64,000 nucleotides of DNA, from contig NC_087387.1 of NCBI RefSeq assembly GCF_963675165.1, forward strand, positions 2,097,501 through 2,161,500, given 5' to 3'. The position numbers and the translations under genes were made by a program. This DNA comes from Halichondria panicea. Taxonomy: Eukaryota; Porifera; Demospongiae; Suberitida; Halichondriidae. The notes beneath the pieces are model-generated. The model was not told where the DNA came from. It ran no database searches and was given only the letters and a program-made list of their open reading frames with translations. This document shows, piece by piece, positions 50,101 through 62,698 of this stretch (position 1 is its first letter; every line of letters starts with the position of its first letter).

Positions 50101-53100
50101 AGGTTTATAATGGCAATAATATACACAGCACAGCAGCTACACAGTTCAAATACTATACATGCAGACACTGTTGGGGCACCTTTTCTACTTTTATGGCTCA
50201 GCCATCGTAAAGAGCTCACCTTATAGTAGACACTCTTAACTTTTTTTCTTTGTTTCGTACCGATCTTCTCGTACAGAGACAGCAAACTATCGCCAATATA
50301 GCAAGAGCAGCCATAACCATGACAGCGGTGACGCTGATAATCACAGGGTCACCTCCCTGACTGATTGACCGAGCCGTGGACACTGTTGGGTCTAGGGATA
50401 AAATCAGGCAATTATGTATAATTGTTATATCAACAGAATGGCAATAACTACAGAGGAACTCAAACAATTTGGGGACAATATACAAAGCATGTAATTGAAG
50501 TTATACAGGAGAAAGAATTGTACCTAAGCCTATTTCCTTGTCATAAAAAAGTACACTAATTTTGTTACGGGACTACTGCATATTACACTGAATATATACA
50601 CACCAGTAGATCTACCAGGCACACATACATATACCCAGGGCTTACTTTCTATGCATGCAGGTTCTGTGGCTGTCCAATTTCCAGTGTCACATATCCTATA
50701 GCTAGTGGCATTTCCATCCAGCCTGAATCCATCGTCACAAGTGTATGTTGCAACAGTTCCATTCGGTCTAGTGGCATTAAACAGACTTTCCATCATATCG
50801 TATTCCAAGACACCGTTGTCAATTGGAGGCAGGTCACGGCAAAAGGCTACAATAATGAACAAAACCTTGAGTTTTAATTTGAATTCAAAAATCAAACTAG
50901 GTAAAAGCCAAGTACCAGAGATTTGCTTGGTAGAAAATAGAGGCTATATATGTAACAGTGTCCCACATATAGCTTCGAAATAATTAAGACCTATATAGAC
51001 GACTGTAACCTGCCCGGAAATATTTGATTATTATACTTTTACTAGGCCAGTGCGAATATAACAATTCTAGGTTTATAATAATGTAAATAATGCAGCAATG
51101 AACCATACCTATACATGTCGGCATTGTTCCCAACCATTCACTGTTGTTACATGTCCTGTTTTCATCTCCAGAGAGAGTGTATCCTTGATTACAGGTGTGA
51201 GTGGCAACAGTACCATACGGCCTCAGAGGGTAACCATCAAAACTATAGGAGATGTTTCCATTGGACAACGGGGGAAGATGATCACACTGACCTGCGTACA
51301 TTCAACATCAGCAACATAAATTATAACAGCAGTCTAAGAACGTTTCAAATAATAATCTAAACTCTAAAATCAACACTTTTTGGGGACCGTCTAAGAACCC
51401 AGAAGTGTTCTACACCACTTGACCTGCATGCATACGCATGTAGGTTACTTGAACATCAATTAAAAGTGGAACCAATGTGGATTGGGACCTAGGGTTGATT
51501 TCTATGTATAAGTACCATCAACTGCATGGGTATATATAAACACATATTCTTTGAACTGCAACAGCAATCATTAGACGTAAATCATACAATCGACAAACTA
51601 TAGAAAGGGGCTTAATTTTCGCCGTTTTCGTGGGTTGGCAATCCTACACGGAAATTAAGTCCAGGAAATTGTTCTTTAATTAGCTATAATGTGCAAAGAT
51701 TAAAGGCATGGCTTCCGGTAAGCTGTCTCCCACGAACATTGTGCAACGAAATGCTTTTAGAGGCCATTCCACGAAACATAAGTGCATGCGCATGCCTCAA
51801 AAATTTCGCACTATACGGTATATAGTGATTGTAGGGACACATTAATGATAATTAAGCGTGACAGCTGTATACGTACGTACCTTGATCGTCTATAATGGTG
51901 ATGGTGTAACTTTGTCGTGGTAGATAACAGTTTTCACTAGCATCACATTCAACAAATATTTCCAATTTTTCAATTGGTTCCGGAATGTCATCATCAATTA
52001 TGGGCACGATAAATCGATTAACGGGAGCTGAATTACGGCGTCTCCATCTCATGTTACTATTGCCTGATCCTGGGCGTACACCAGTTAAAGTATAGTCCTC
52101 TCCTGCATGTGGAAAAAATGTTTGGTGGCTGCCTGAATCTACAACATTCATTGTCTTTTAACTAGGATTTAATTGGCATGCACTCCATGTTCACAGTAGA
52201 ATAAGTTCCTAATGTCTGTGTTTCTATGATGGTAAATAGAGACCCACAAAAACGTTTGCAATGTGCTATAGGATTGGCTGGGGGAAACACCAAAAAGCGT
52301 AGAAACAAGAAAGCGGACTGGGGCAAGAAGAGCATACTACACTAATCCGTTACATATCTAAGGCTACATGTATGTATACCTTAATTTCTTGGCTGGTAGT
52401 TTTTCTATGCTATTTTTGTGGTTTTCCTGGCTAATTGTTCAATCTATGGTCCGACAACCGTGCACCTAACATTAATTTTTGCTGAATCAGCATTTTCATA
52501 AAACTTGTCTTTAGAGGTACGTGTTGCACTCTTCTTAGACTTAGTCCTCTGTCTTGTATTGTTAGGTCTAGTAATAGGAGCTAACTCTCTCAACAACATC
52601 TGTAAAGGCAAGTTTTATTAAATGCTGATTCAGCAAATCGGACCTCCTCTGGGGTTCTTATTCTATTGGAGTGGTGCCGTCATTAATTAGGAAAGACGGT
52701 AGCCTACGTATTTATTGCTCGCCCTACATTATTTTACCTTCTGTTGCAGACAAATTTCTAGTAACAGCAAAAGCTCTTGTTACTGTTGAACGGTCCCCTC
52801 TTGTTATCAAGAACTCCATATCCACTTGACCCACTGTTTCCAAAACATTCATGTCTTGAGCTTCAATCCAAGCCACTGCAAGAGGAAAGAAGTGAAGTGA
52901 AATTAAGGACACATTTTAGGTGGTATAGAACTTACGTCCTATTGGTTTCATCGCAAATGGAAGAGGGTAAGCAAATGAAATTTCCTTGGCAAAACCGTAT
53001 GCATACCCCCAGAACGGTACATCACCAGAAAAATGTATATCAAATGCATCTACTCCGAAGACTCCAGTAGCTCCCCGCCCACACACCATTGATGCAATAC

Positions 53101-54428
53101 AGTCCACACTACAATCGATGGTAGTGAAACCATCAGTTGGTGTGTATGCATCTCCATTGACTAGTAATCCTTGAGTGTTTGGTTCGTAATCACTTTCCCG
53201 GAGAGTATAGCTTAAGGACACAGAAGAAGGATCTGACAGACTTGTGAGACTGTACCGAGTTAGATAGGAATCGACAGGTGGTATGTACACCATCGACGGA
53301 CTGATGATTAGATTAGTGAAGTTCAAATTATCGACTGAACTTCCAAGGGTGTAGCTCATCACTGTAATCGGACGTGTTGACTGGACGCTGCAAAATGTAC
53401 GACTGTTATGTGGTGTTCTGCACTCAACATATTGGCCTCGATTTATAACAGCGGTCATAGACCGACCAAAGCCTGATAGGAGGACTCTTCGACCATTTCT
53501 ACTAGCAGAGACTGGCTCACATAGACAGTTCACTTGTATAGAGGCTTCCTCGCTGACAGTACCGATTCTATATACTTCACCACTTTGTCGAAATCAAATG
53601 GTGCAAGAAAAAACATATTACCGTACGTTGGGTGTGGTGGAATTTGTTCTACCAGATAATCGCAAGTTCCATCATTGGTAGGTTTTCCACATTGATGGCC
53701 ACTGAAAACAGACAAAGGTTTGTCAGATGTAATGATAGAGCTGGTTAAATCATTCATATTACTAAGCATCAGAGTGTCGAAGCGATTGAAGTGCACTCCG
53801 TATGTCGATTCTACCCGAGTGTTAGTGATAGCAGGGTTTGGTCTCACCCAGGAGGGATGAAGCTGTCTTTGTGATGTTATCATTTGAATACGTGTGTCAT
53901 CCTGACATGGTGTGATGAGAAACTGACTCTCAAAAGTTCCTCCACCGTTTGCATCTGACGAGAATATAAAATATTGGTAATCTTTCGCTGTTGGAAACTC
54001 GACACAGTTAATAGCCATGAACGCATCAGCGGAGGAGGCCATGTCATTATTACTACTGAGAGCATATACGGTGAGCTCATTATTTGGATTATTTGCAGTT
54101 AAAATCAGTCCTTTTTGTCTATCATTTGTAGATCCATCATTATCGCCGTCACTCTGTACTGATAAGTCCTGCCGTCCGTTACTCACTCCACCAGCTTGCA
54201 ATTGAATGACTGTGAAATGCCCCCTCTGTGCTGTGCCAGTACGAGAGAACAACCCACTGTCAGGTGATACCTCGTTGAATCTAACCAGGCCAGGAAGCCT
54301 CGTTTCAATAGTGAAAGCAGACACATCTTGTTCCGTCGTAATATAAAGTGATATTTTGGACCGTCCAACAGCATTTCTCATAAATGCAAAAGCAAATTTA
54401 TTGCCTCTGGTTTTAAGAGAATTGGAAT
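47138..54428 (-). CDS. Receptor tyrosine kinase with IgGFc-binding/Calx-beta/Sushi ectodomain (cassette A plus kinase; one-base frameshift)
   Basis: Exons: 52936-54428 (IgGFc-binding-like), 52738-52875 and 51881-52102 (Calx-beta-like, [19 protein letters not shown]), 51109-51291 (Sushi 1), 50646-50846 (Sushi 2), 50220-50391 (membrane helix [15 protein letters not shown]), then 50059-50093, 49898-49987, 49624-49707, 49234-49451, 48671-48783, 48342-48507, 47991-48133, 47663-47814, 47138-47451. Kinase motifs: [11 protein letters not shown] loop, [24 protein letters not shown] and RPSF. The membrane-to-tail exons close in frame. The tail holds two METNxxYGLR repeats and a YTNV site, a possible Grb2-type SH2 ligand. 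In the IgGFc exon, one base is missing near 53595 compared with cassette B, breaking the frame. No signal-peptide exon was found. It is probably a cell-surface receptor; the ligand is unknown. Confidence 0.85.
51605..51820. mobile_element. Degraded taccgtatag-family MITE in the RTK gene
   Basis: Internal sequence matches the 25204-25433 element and the right end actatacggta is intact. The left terminus is eroded. It lies in the intron between the Sushi and Calx-beta exons. Confidence 0.75.
52272..52438. mobile_element. MITE of the aaacaccaaaaagc family in the RTK gene
   Basis: Left end ttggctgggggaaacaccaa and right end gtggttttcctggctaatt are approximate inverted repeats, each followed inward by a tagaaa/tttcta block. 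Confidence 0.55.
52480..52635. mobile_element. 156-bp inverted-repeat element in the RTK gene
   Basis: tgctgaatcagcatttt near the left end is mirrored by aaatgctgattcagca at the right, with arms continuing about 35 bp (aaaacttgtcttta against taaaggcaagtttt). The first 11 bases of each arm are themselves palindromic. Confidence 0.7.
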
Positions 54429-55022
54429 CTATGGAAATAATGTCATTATGAGAGGTACATACTTTGTGACCTGTAGGAGGTTTGTTATAATGATAAACTT
54501 TTTTAGAAAGCTGTTTATGGTCTCACACTTATACATCATCCTGTACTGAGGTGGTGGTACATCGTAACTAGGGTAAATACATAGACACTTACTATACACA
54601 GGTGCCTTGCGGGAAGCTCTGATTTAATAAATTGTTTATGTTGAATTTTAACGTGAAAGAAATGAAGAAAATCTTACACGATAAGATTGAGACACTTATT
54701 AATTTGCACTATCAATTACAGCAAGTACCGGTACTTATAGCCAGTCAATCGACAAGCTTATAGCTATATACGTTGTATAGGGGATCATTGTGTAACTTAC
54801 ATCCAAGCTTATAATTCTGTATTATAAGTACATACAGTCATATGAAATGTATATAATTATACCATCAAACCACAAATTAAAGCATGTACGGGCGATTTGG
54901 AAACAAGTGCATGTAAGTGAAATATAGACACAACTATCCACATACCAGGGCTCTGGATTTTATACAGAGGTAATTTATGACCCAGTGGATAAATAAATAA
55001 ATAATGCAGCAATTAGACCTAC

Positions 55023-57537
55023 CTATACATGTCGGCATTGTTCCCAACCATTCACTGTTGTTACATGTCCTATTTTTATTTCCAAGGAGATAGTATCCTT
55101 GATTACAGGTGTGAGTGGCAACAGTACCATACGGCCTCAGAGGAAACCATCAAAACTATAGGAGATGTGTCCATTGGGAAACGGGGGAAGATGATCACAC
55201 TGACCTGCGTACATTCAAAGGTTAATCACAGTGCATGGAACCTCTAAATGGTCACACTTCTGGGAACTATAATTATGGAGATTGATCTTTGTGTCTTGAT
55301 TTCAGTGGTTAATTTCTACGTGCTTCTATTTTGATTGAGTGACCTGATTATAGAAGTGCCTTGTCTACATGCATTTAGTTACATTGAACATAAATCACTA
55401 ATATGCATACAGTGCATGGACAAACTAATGAATGTGGGCACACACAACATAAGATGATGAGCATGACAGTGACGTACGTACCTTGATCGTCTATAATGAT
55501 GATGGTGTAAATTTGTCGTGGTAGATAACAGCTTCTATTGTCCTCACATTCAACAAAAATCTCTAATACTTCGATTGGTTCCGGAATGTCATCATCAATT
55601 ATGGGCACGATAAATGGAGCAATGGGAGCTGATGTATGACGTCCCCATCTCAGGTTACTTTTGCCTGTACCTGGGCGCAAACCAGTTGAATTATAGTCCT
55701 CTCCTACAAGACAAAAGAAAATACTGAGTTTAATCTCTCTACATGCAATACATTAGTGAACACATGCATGCACTTTGTAATCTAAAGCTCTTGGACTGAG
55801 TATCATTTTAGAGCATGGACCCTGCGAAAAATTTCTCCAACATGTACATGAATAAAAAGAACCTGCCAATACCTTCCGTTGCAGACAAATCACTAGTGAC
55901 AGCGAAAGCTCTTGTCCTCACTGAATTGTAACCTCCTGTTATCATAAACCCCATATCCACTAGACCTACATTTTCCATAACAGTCTTGTTTTGGGCTTCA
56001 ATCCAGGCCACTGGAGAAAAGGAGTGAAGTAAATAAGGGACACATTACTTTTGTGTGTATAACTTACGCCCTATCGGTATCATCTCAAATGGTAGAGGAT
56101 AAGCAAATGAAACATCCTCAGCAGAACCGTATGCAAACCCCCAGAATGGTATATCACCAGAAAATCGTATATTAAAGTTTCTTTGACCTAAAAATTTAGT
56201 AGCTCCTAGCCCTCCTAGCCCACATAGCACTTTTCCAATGCAATCGATTAAACCCTCAGATGGTGTGAATACATCTCCGTTGACAAGCAATTCTGGAGAG
56301 TTTACATCGAAATCACTTCGCCTGAGAGTATAGCTTAAGGACACAGAAAATGGATCTGACAGACTTGTGAGACTGTACCGAGTGAGATAGGAATCGACAG
56401 GTGGTATATACACCATTGAGGGATCGCCGATTGGATTTGTGAAGTCCAAATTATCGACTGAACTTCCGAGGGTGTAGCTCATAACTGTAATCGGACGTGT
56501 TGACTGGATGCTGCAAAATGTACGACTGTTATCTGGTGTTTTGCACTCAACGTATTGGCCTCGATTTATAACAGCGGTCATAGACTGACCAAAGCCTGAT
56601 AGGAGAACTCTTTGACCATTACTACTAGCAGAGACTGGCTCACATAGACAGTTCACTTGTATAGAGGCTTCATTGCTGACAGTACCAATTCGATATACCT
56701 CACCACTTCGTCGAACATTAAATGGTGCAAGAAGAAACATATCACCGTACGTTGGGTGTGGTGGAATTTGTTCTACCAGGTAACTGCAAGTTCCATTATT
56801 AATAGGAGTTCCACATTGATGGCCACTGAAAACAGACAGTGGCTTGTCAGATGTAACGATAGTGCCAGTCAAATCATCAACATTGCTAAGCATCAGAGTA
56901 TTAAAACGATTTAAATGTAGTCCGTATCTCAATTCTTCTTGAGAGCGAGTGATAGTGGAGTTTAGGCTCACCCAGGAGGGATGAAGCTGTGTTTGTGATG
57001 TTATCACTTGAATACGTGTGTCATCCTGACAGGGTGTGATAAGAAACTGGCTCTCAAAAGGTCCTCCACCAGACGAGAATACAAAATATTGATAATTGGG
57101 TGCTGTTGGAAACTCGACACAGTTAATGGCCATGAAGGCATCAGCGGAGGAGGCTATGTCATTATTACTGCTGAGAGCATATACGGTGAGCTCATCACTT
57201 GGATTATCTGCAGTTATAATCAGTCCTTTTTGTCTATCACTTGTATCATTATCGCCGTCACTCTGTACTGATAAGTCTGGTCGTCCGTTACTCACTCCAC
57301 CAGCTTGTAATTGAATGACTGTGAAATGCCCCCTCCGTGCTGTGCCAGTACGAGAGAACAATTCATTGTCCGGTGTTACCTCGTTGAATCCAATCAGGTT
57401 AGGAAGCCTCGTTTCAATAGTGAAAATAGACACATCTTGTTCCGTCGTAATATATAGTGTTATTTTGGACCGTCCAACAACATTTCTCATAAATGCAAGA
57501 GCAAATTTATTGCCTCTGGTTTTAGGAGAACTGGAAT
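55023..57537 (-). CDS. Ectodomain cassette B: IgGFc-binding-like, Calx-beta-like, Sushi (frameshifted Sushi)
   Basis: Exons 56068-57537 (1470 nt, intact), 55873-56010 (138 nt), 55482-55703 (222 nt) and 55023-55204 (182 nt). The first encodes IgGFc-binding-like blocks [29 protein letters not shown] and [15 protein letters not shown]. The split Calx-beta-like domain reads VAWIEAQ then [19 protein letters not shown]. The Sushi exon lacks one base near 55147 compared with cassettes A and C (183 nt), giving an early TGA. No membrane or kinase exons follow before cassette A. All intact exons are phase 1-1, so the block could be spliced into the downstream receptor or be a truncated tandem copy. Confidence 0.8.
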
Positions 57538-57667
57538 CTGTAGAAATAGATTTCATCACATGAGAGGTACATACTTTGTGACTTCATGATTTGTACGTTA
57601 CTTTTTATGCATGGTCGTGATCCCCCTCTGTAACAGCTAGGTGATATCTTAATTATCGATCTAAATA

Positions 57668-58115
57668 CAGTGGAACCTCCATAAACGGACACCATTGGGG
57701 AACAGCCATTTGGCCGTTATAGAGAGGTGGTCTTCCTTGGGAGGTTCTGATTGCCAGCTATTTATGGTCTATGAGTCATTTCTTGCTGCAAATGAATCTT
57801 GGAGCTTTGCTAACTGCTCTTTAGCTCATACAAGCTTTGAAAAGGCTGTAGAGACAAGCTACAGCTAGGTTTTCACGATTGTGCAAAATAATGCTATCTC
57901 AGCAATAATTTCTGAGTGTGGCTGTCCGTTCTGGGAGGTTATTTTCCATTGCTAAAGCTGGTTGGGGACTAGAAAGCTACTCGTTATATGGAGTAGAGAG
58001 GTGGTCGCTCCTGAGAGGTTGCTTTACATTGTAGTTTCAATCCGGACCTGAGCTCTTGGCTGTTATATAGCATGTGGTTGCTCTTTGGAGGTGGTTGTTA
58101 ATGGAGGTTCCACTG
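57668..58115. mobile_element. Tigger/pogo-like MITE between cassettes B and C
   Basis: 448 bp with ends cagtggaacctccataaacg and tggaggttccactg, flanked by TA. It is non-coding, with internal degenerate repeats of the gaggtggtc type. Confidence 0.8.
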
Positions 58116-58234
58116 TACCACCCCATGTCAAACATCCTATAATATTATACCCTGGCCTGCATGTATCAATGTCCACAGAAACTAGAACTATAAGTTCTCA
58201 CTTGGAGTGACCGGCCTAAGTGCACCACAATCTA

Positions 58235-58300
58235 TACCGTATAGTGGGTAATTTTTGTGGATTCGTTAATTTAAATAGCTGATTTTCGTGAGTAAAAATT
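58235..58300. mobile_element. Fragment of a taccgtatag-family element
   Basis: Left terminus taccgtatagtgggtaattt and adjacent ttttcgtgagtaaaaattt are present. No matching right end is found nearby. Confidence 0.5.
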
Positions 58301-58376
58301 TCGTTTGCTTTATTACGTGCACTGTAGTGCATGCGTTGTTAACCACGCCTATGTTTTCATGTGGCAGTAAACTAAT

Positions 58377-58553
58377 GACGTGACAAAAGTATAGGATATA
58401 CCACACCTAAGAGGAGGATATGTACCCATATATCCTCCGCTACTGTGGTTACTCCGAGGCGTAGCCGAGGGGTATGTAACCATGGTAGTGGAGGATATAT
58501 GGGGTGCATATCCTTCGAGTAGGTGTGGCATATCTGACTTATACCACGTGACC
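58377..58553. repeat. Large imperfect palindrome
   Basis: Arms around ggatataccacacct and aggtgtggcatatc, then ggatatgtacccatatatcc mirrored by ggatatatggggtgcatatc, meet at a centre near 58462 (ctccgaggcgtagccgag). Probably a fold-back MITE. Confidence 0.7.
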
Positions 58554-58930
58554 GCAGCACTATAAAAGGACCTCCCCCTAGCAACAATTCAATCCACGAT
58601 GCAGACTGCAAAAAGAACAAGGCTGTGTGCCGGATTTTGCAGCCGTCAAAGAGCTAGTTGAGCAACGTGTTGACTCCTACAGATGCTCAAGAGCTTCGAT
58701 CACTGGTCCAAGTGTTGACCATTCGACGTCCCTTACTGGAGTTGCAAGCTCTTCTTGGATAAAATGCACGAAGCTTAGCCATCTTGTTGGGAGCAGCTTC
58801 CGTATTTCTGCTGTCACTTTGAGTCTTAGTACCGTTAAGCATGGCTCTTTTCTCTTTGCTTACTTTCTTGACAAATTAAAAAACAACTTGAAAACTGTGC
58901 ATGCCTGGGGCTGCATAATATTTTTCTATA

Positions 58931-59160
58931 TACCGTATAGCGCGAAATTTTCGAGGCACTTATATTTCGTGGATTGGCCTCTAAAAGTATTTTCGTTGCA
59001 CAATGTTCGCGGAATGACTGCTTACCGGAAGCCACGCCTTTAAATCTTGCACGTTATAGCAGGTAAAGAACGATTTTCGTGGACTTAATTTTCGTGTAGG
59101 ATTGCTAACCCACGAAATCCACGAAAATTAAGCCCCTCGAAAATTTCGCGCTATACGGTA
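58931..59160. mobile_element. Palindromic MITE, taccgtatag family (opposite orientation)
   Basis: 230 bp, the same length as 25204-25433 and almost its exact reverse complement. Ends taccgtatagcgcgaaattt are inverted. The high similarity suggests recent activity. Confidence 0.88.
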
Positions 59161-59697
59161 TCTTACAGCTGTTAACCAATGAAATCAATTAGTGGTGACG
59201 TAAGTGTGGTATAACTATAGCTTGCAAGCGCTCAGTTATGTGTTTCATGCATTGCCACTATCAATATTATCATGCATGCAGCAAGTACTGGTAATTGTAT
59301 AGTCATTCAGTCGACAAGCTTATATAATTATAGGTATATACAGTGTAGGAGATCTAATTTCTAAGTGTGGAACTTTGCATACATGTACTTGTATATACGA
59401 CAATTGTACGTATACATATACAGTGTACTGAAAAATGTAACCAAGTATAATAATTATAATAAATACATACCATTAAGCCACAAAATAAGTTTTAAAACAT
59501 GTGGATGTGTTTGAAAGAAAGCAGCGACTGCTAGGAAATGTTCGTCGATAAATTTTGCACTTGTTAGAAGTGAAATAGGCATGACTATCCACATACCAGG
59601 GCTCTGGATATGACAGACCTAATGGTCTCAATTAGAGTATTATATTGACCCAGTGGATAACATTTTAAATAAATAATAATGCAGCAATTAGACCTAC

Positions 59698-62600
59698 CTT
59701 TACATGTCGGCATAGTTCCCAACCATTCACTGTTGTTACACGTCCTATTTTTATTTCCAAGGAGATAGTATCCTTGGTTACAGGTGTAAGTGGCAACAGT
59801 ACCATACGGCCTCAGAGGGCAACCATCAAAACTATAGGAGATGTTTCCATTGGACAACGGGAGAAGATGATGACACTGACCTGCGTACATTCAAAGGTTA
59901 ATCAGCAGCATTATACAATTCGATGGAACCATAATCATCTCTAAGTACAATCAACTATCTCTACATCAGCACCTTTGGGACCTATGGAAAGCATCCTCTA
60001 TACATTTAGGTTTCCTGAAGTTCTACTGGAGTGTCTTGATTATAAGAGGTGTCCTAATTTCACTAATTTTAGGGGTACCACTGAACATCAATCATAGACT
60101 ACTATGTATAATCATAATTATACAGTCGACAAGCTAATGAATGGCAGAACTATACAAAAACTGCAAACCGTGCAGATAAGAACCTCACTATATATAGAGC
60201 TGTAGTAAGTTTTTTGTAAATACTGTTGCTATTTACGAATTGGGGAAAAAGTGTACAAACAAGTGCAAAAAAATATTAATTTTTGTGAAATGGCTCGAGT
60301 ACCAAAAATAGACTAAGTATTGGTTATTTTATAGTTATAGTTATAGTTGAGATTGGCATGGTTCGAGTGATATAGGATACAGTTTTACGTACCTTGATCG
60401 TCTACAATGGTGATGGTGTATCGTTGTCGTGGTAAATAACAGTTTTCGTTAGCCTCACATTCAACAAAAATCTCTAATACTTCAACTGGTTCCGGAATGT
60501 CATCATCAATTATGGACACAATAAACTGATTATTGGGAGTTGAATTTCCAGCTCTCCATTCCAATTTACTACTATTGCCCAGTGTACCTGGAAGCAAACC
60601 AGTGGAACCATAGTCCTTTCCTAGAAGAAAAATGATAACAGTAACCACCCTACACGTTTTATTACGCTCGGGAGACTACAGTCCCTTTGGGCTTTTAAAT
60701 CCACATATAAATTATAGTGTCTAGATATACTACAGATTTAGTGTGAATGTGCAGGCCTTGCCCTCGAGGCTACTAACTACCGTATAGCGGGTAATTTTCG
60801 TGGGGTAAAAAATTCGTTTAACTCGAAAACGGTGATTTTTGTGAGTAAAAATTTTGTTGAGTCTCATTGCCTCCATTGCATTAAAATTTCCTGGAGGTCA
60901 GCTTGCCCACGAAAATAACGAATTTTTTACCCCACAAAAATTACCCGCTATACGGTATACAATACAACAAGTTTATTGTACTTGGTAACAGGCTATTCGT
61001 TAATTCCATGCTAAAATACCTCCTCAGAGCCATGTATAATAATTATAAGATCTTCAACTATGTAGTAAGTAATATTTAACAGTACATTGTATTAACACAG
61101 AATAATCCTCTTACCTTCTATTGCAGTAATATTTCTAGTGACAACGAAAGCTCTTGTTCTCAGTGAAGTATCTCCATTTGTTACTCTGAACCCCATATTT
61201 ACTAGACCCACAGTTTCCATAACGATCATATCTTGAGCTTCAATCCAGGCCACTAAAACATTCAAAGAAGTTATTACGGACACGTTTATACGATATAGCT
61301 AAAACTTACGTCCTGTTGGTATCATCTCAAACGGTAGAGGGTAAGCATATGAATTGTTCGTAGCAAAACCATTTACAAAACCCCAGAATGGTACGTCTCC
61401 AGAAAACTTTATATCATGATTTTTTGGGCTTAAGAATCCTGTAGCTCCCTGACCGCACGACATCGATCCAAAGCCCTCATTGCAATTGATGGTAGTGAAA
61501 CCATTAGTCGGTGGGAGTACATCTCCATTGCCAATCAATCCCTCTGTGTTGGGTTTGTAATAATCTCTTTCCTGGAAAGCATAGCTTAAGAAAGCAAAAC
61601 GAGAATCTGACAGATTTGTGAGACTGTACCGAGTCAAATAGGAATCAACAGGTGGTATATAAACCATAGAGAAATACTTGAAAAGTTTATTATAGTTCAT
61701 TACTGTAACTGGACGCGATGACTGAACGCTGCAAAAGCCTTGGGCCTGTGATCTACATTCAATATATTGGCCTTGATTTATAGTAGCAGTGAAAGAGCTA
61801 CCAGATCCTGAAAGGAGCACTCTATTGTTACTCGCAGAGACTGGCTCACAGAGACAGTTGACCTCAACAGAGGTTTCATTGCTGACAGAGCCTATTCGAA
61901 AAATTAAAGATATTGATGCAAGAAAAAATAAATCACCGTAAGTTGGATGAGGTGGAATTTGTTCTACAAGATAACTACTGTCTATTAGAGCGCCACTGAA
62001 AACAGATAACGGTTTGTCAGATGTAATGATAGTGCCCGTCAAATCATCCAAATTGCTAAGCAACAGAGTATCAAAGCGATTGAAACGCAGTTCATACAAG
62101 GCTTCACCTTGTGGATAAGTTGTGTTAACACTTGGACTCACCCAAGAGGGGTGATGATGCACTTGTGAAGGTTTCACTCGAATAGTTGTCTCATCTTGAC
62201 AGGGTGTGATGAGAAACTGACTCAGAAAATCACCTCTGCCAGTTACATCTGATGAGAACACGAAATATTGGTAATCTCTTGTTGTTGGAAACTCGACACA
62301 GTTAATAGCCATGAAGGCATCAGCGGAGGAGGCCATATTCTTATTACTGCTGATAGCATATATTGTGAGCTCATCACCTGGATTATCTGCAGTTAAAATC
62401 AGTCCCTTTTGTCTATCACTTTGATCAATATTTCCATCAGTTAGTACAAATATTATGCTTGGCTGCTCGTTAACTTCTCCAAAAACAACTTGCAATTCAA
62501 CAACAGCTGCCCCAGGACGAGAGTACAGTCCAGATGACGTTTCGCTGAATCCATTTAGGCCTGAAAACTTCGTTTCGATAATGAAATTAGACACCCTTTG

Positions 62601-62698
62601 TTCAGTCGTAATATATAGCAGTATTTCAGCTCGTTTAACACTATTTCCCATAAACGCAAGAGCAAATTTACTACCTCTGGTCTTAGAGACATTTGAAT
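59698..62698 (-). CDS. Ectodomain cassette C: IgGFc-binding-like, Calx-beta-like, Sushi
   Basis: Exons 61310-62698 (1389 nt), 61115-61252 (138 nt), 60393-60620 (228 nt) and 59698-59880 (183 nt). All are divisible by three and open. The IgGFc-binding-like exon has [30 protein letters not shown] and [16 protein letters not shown]; it lacks the GHQCG segment found in A and B. The Calx-beta-like half has [19 protein letters not shown]. The Sushi exon has [18 protein letters not shown] and PTCK. The last exon ends in phase 1 and the first exon of cassette B starts in phase 1. No signal-peptide exon was recognised upstream. It may be the first ectodomain unit of one large receptor or a kinase-less paralogue. 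Confidence 0.82.
60778..60957. mobile_element. Palindromic MITE, taccgtatag family (gggtaatt subtype), in cassette C
   Basis: 180 bp with inverted ends taccgtatagcgggtaattt. It lies in the intron between the two Calx-beta half-exons and is closest to 39727-39920. Confidence 0.85.

Noticed and set aside
54580-54660. Possible signal-peptide exon for cassette A
   Set aside because: A GT donor is present (gtaagtg on the minus strand), but the upstream frame is not hydrophobic and the phase does not fit the phase-1 acceptor at 54428.
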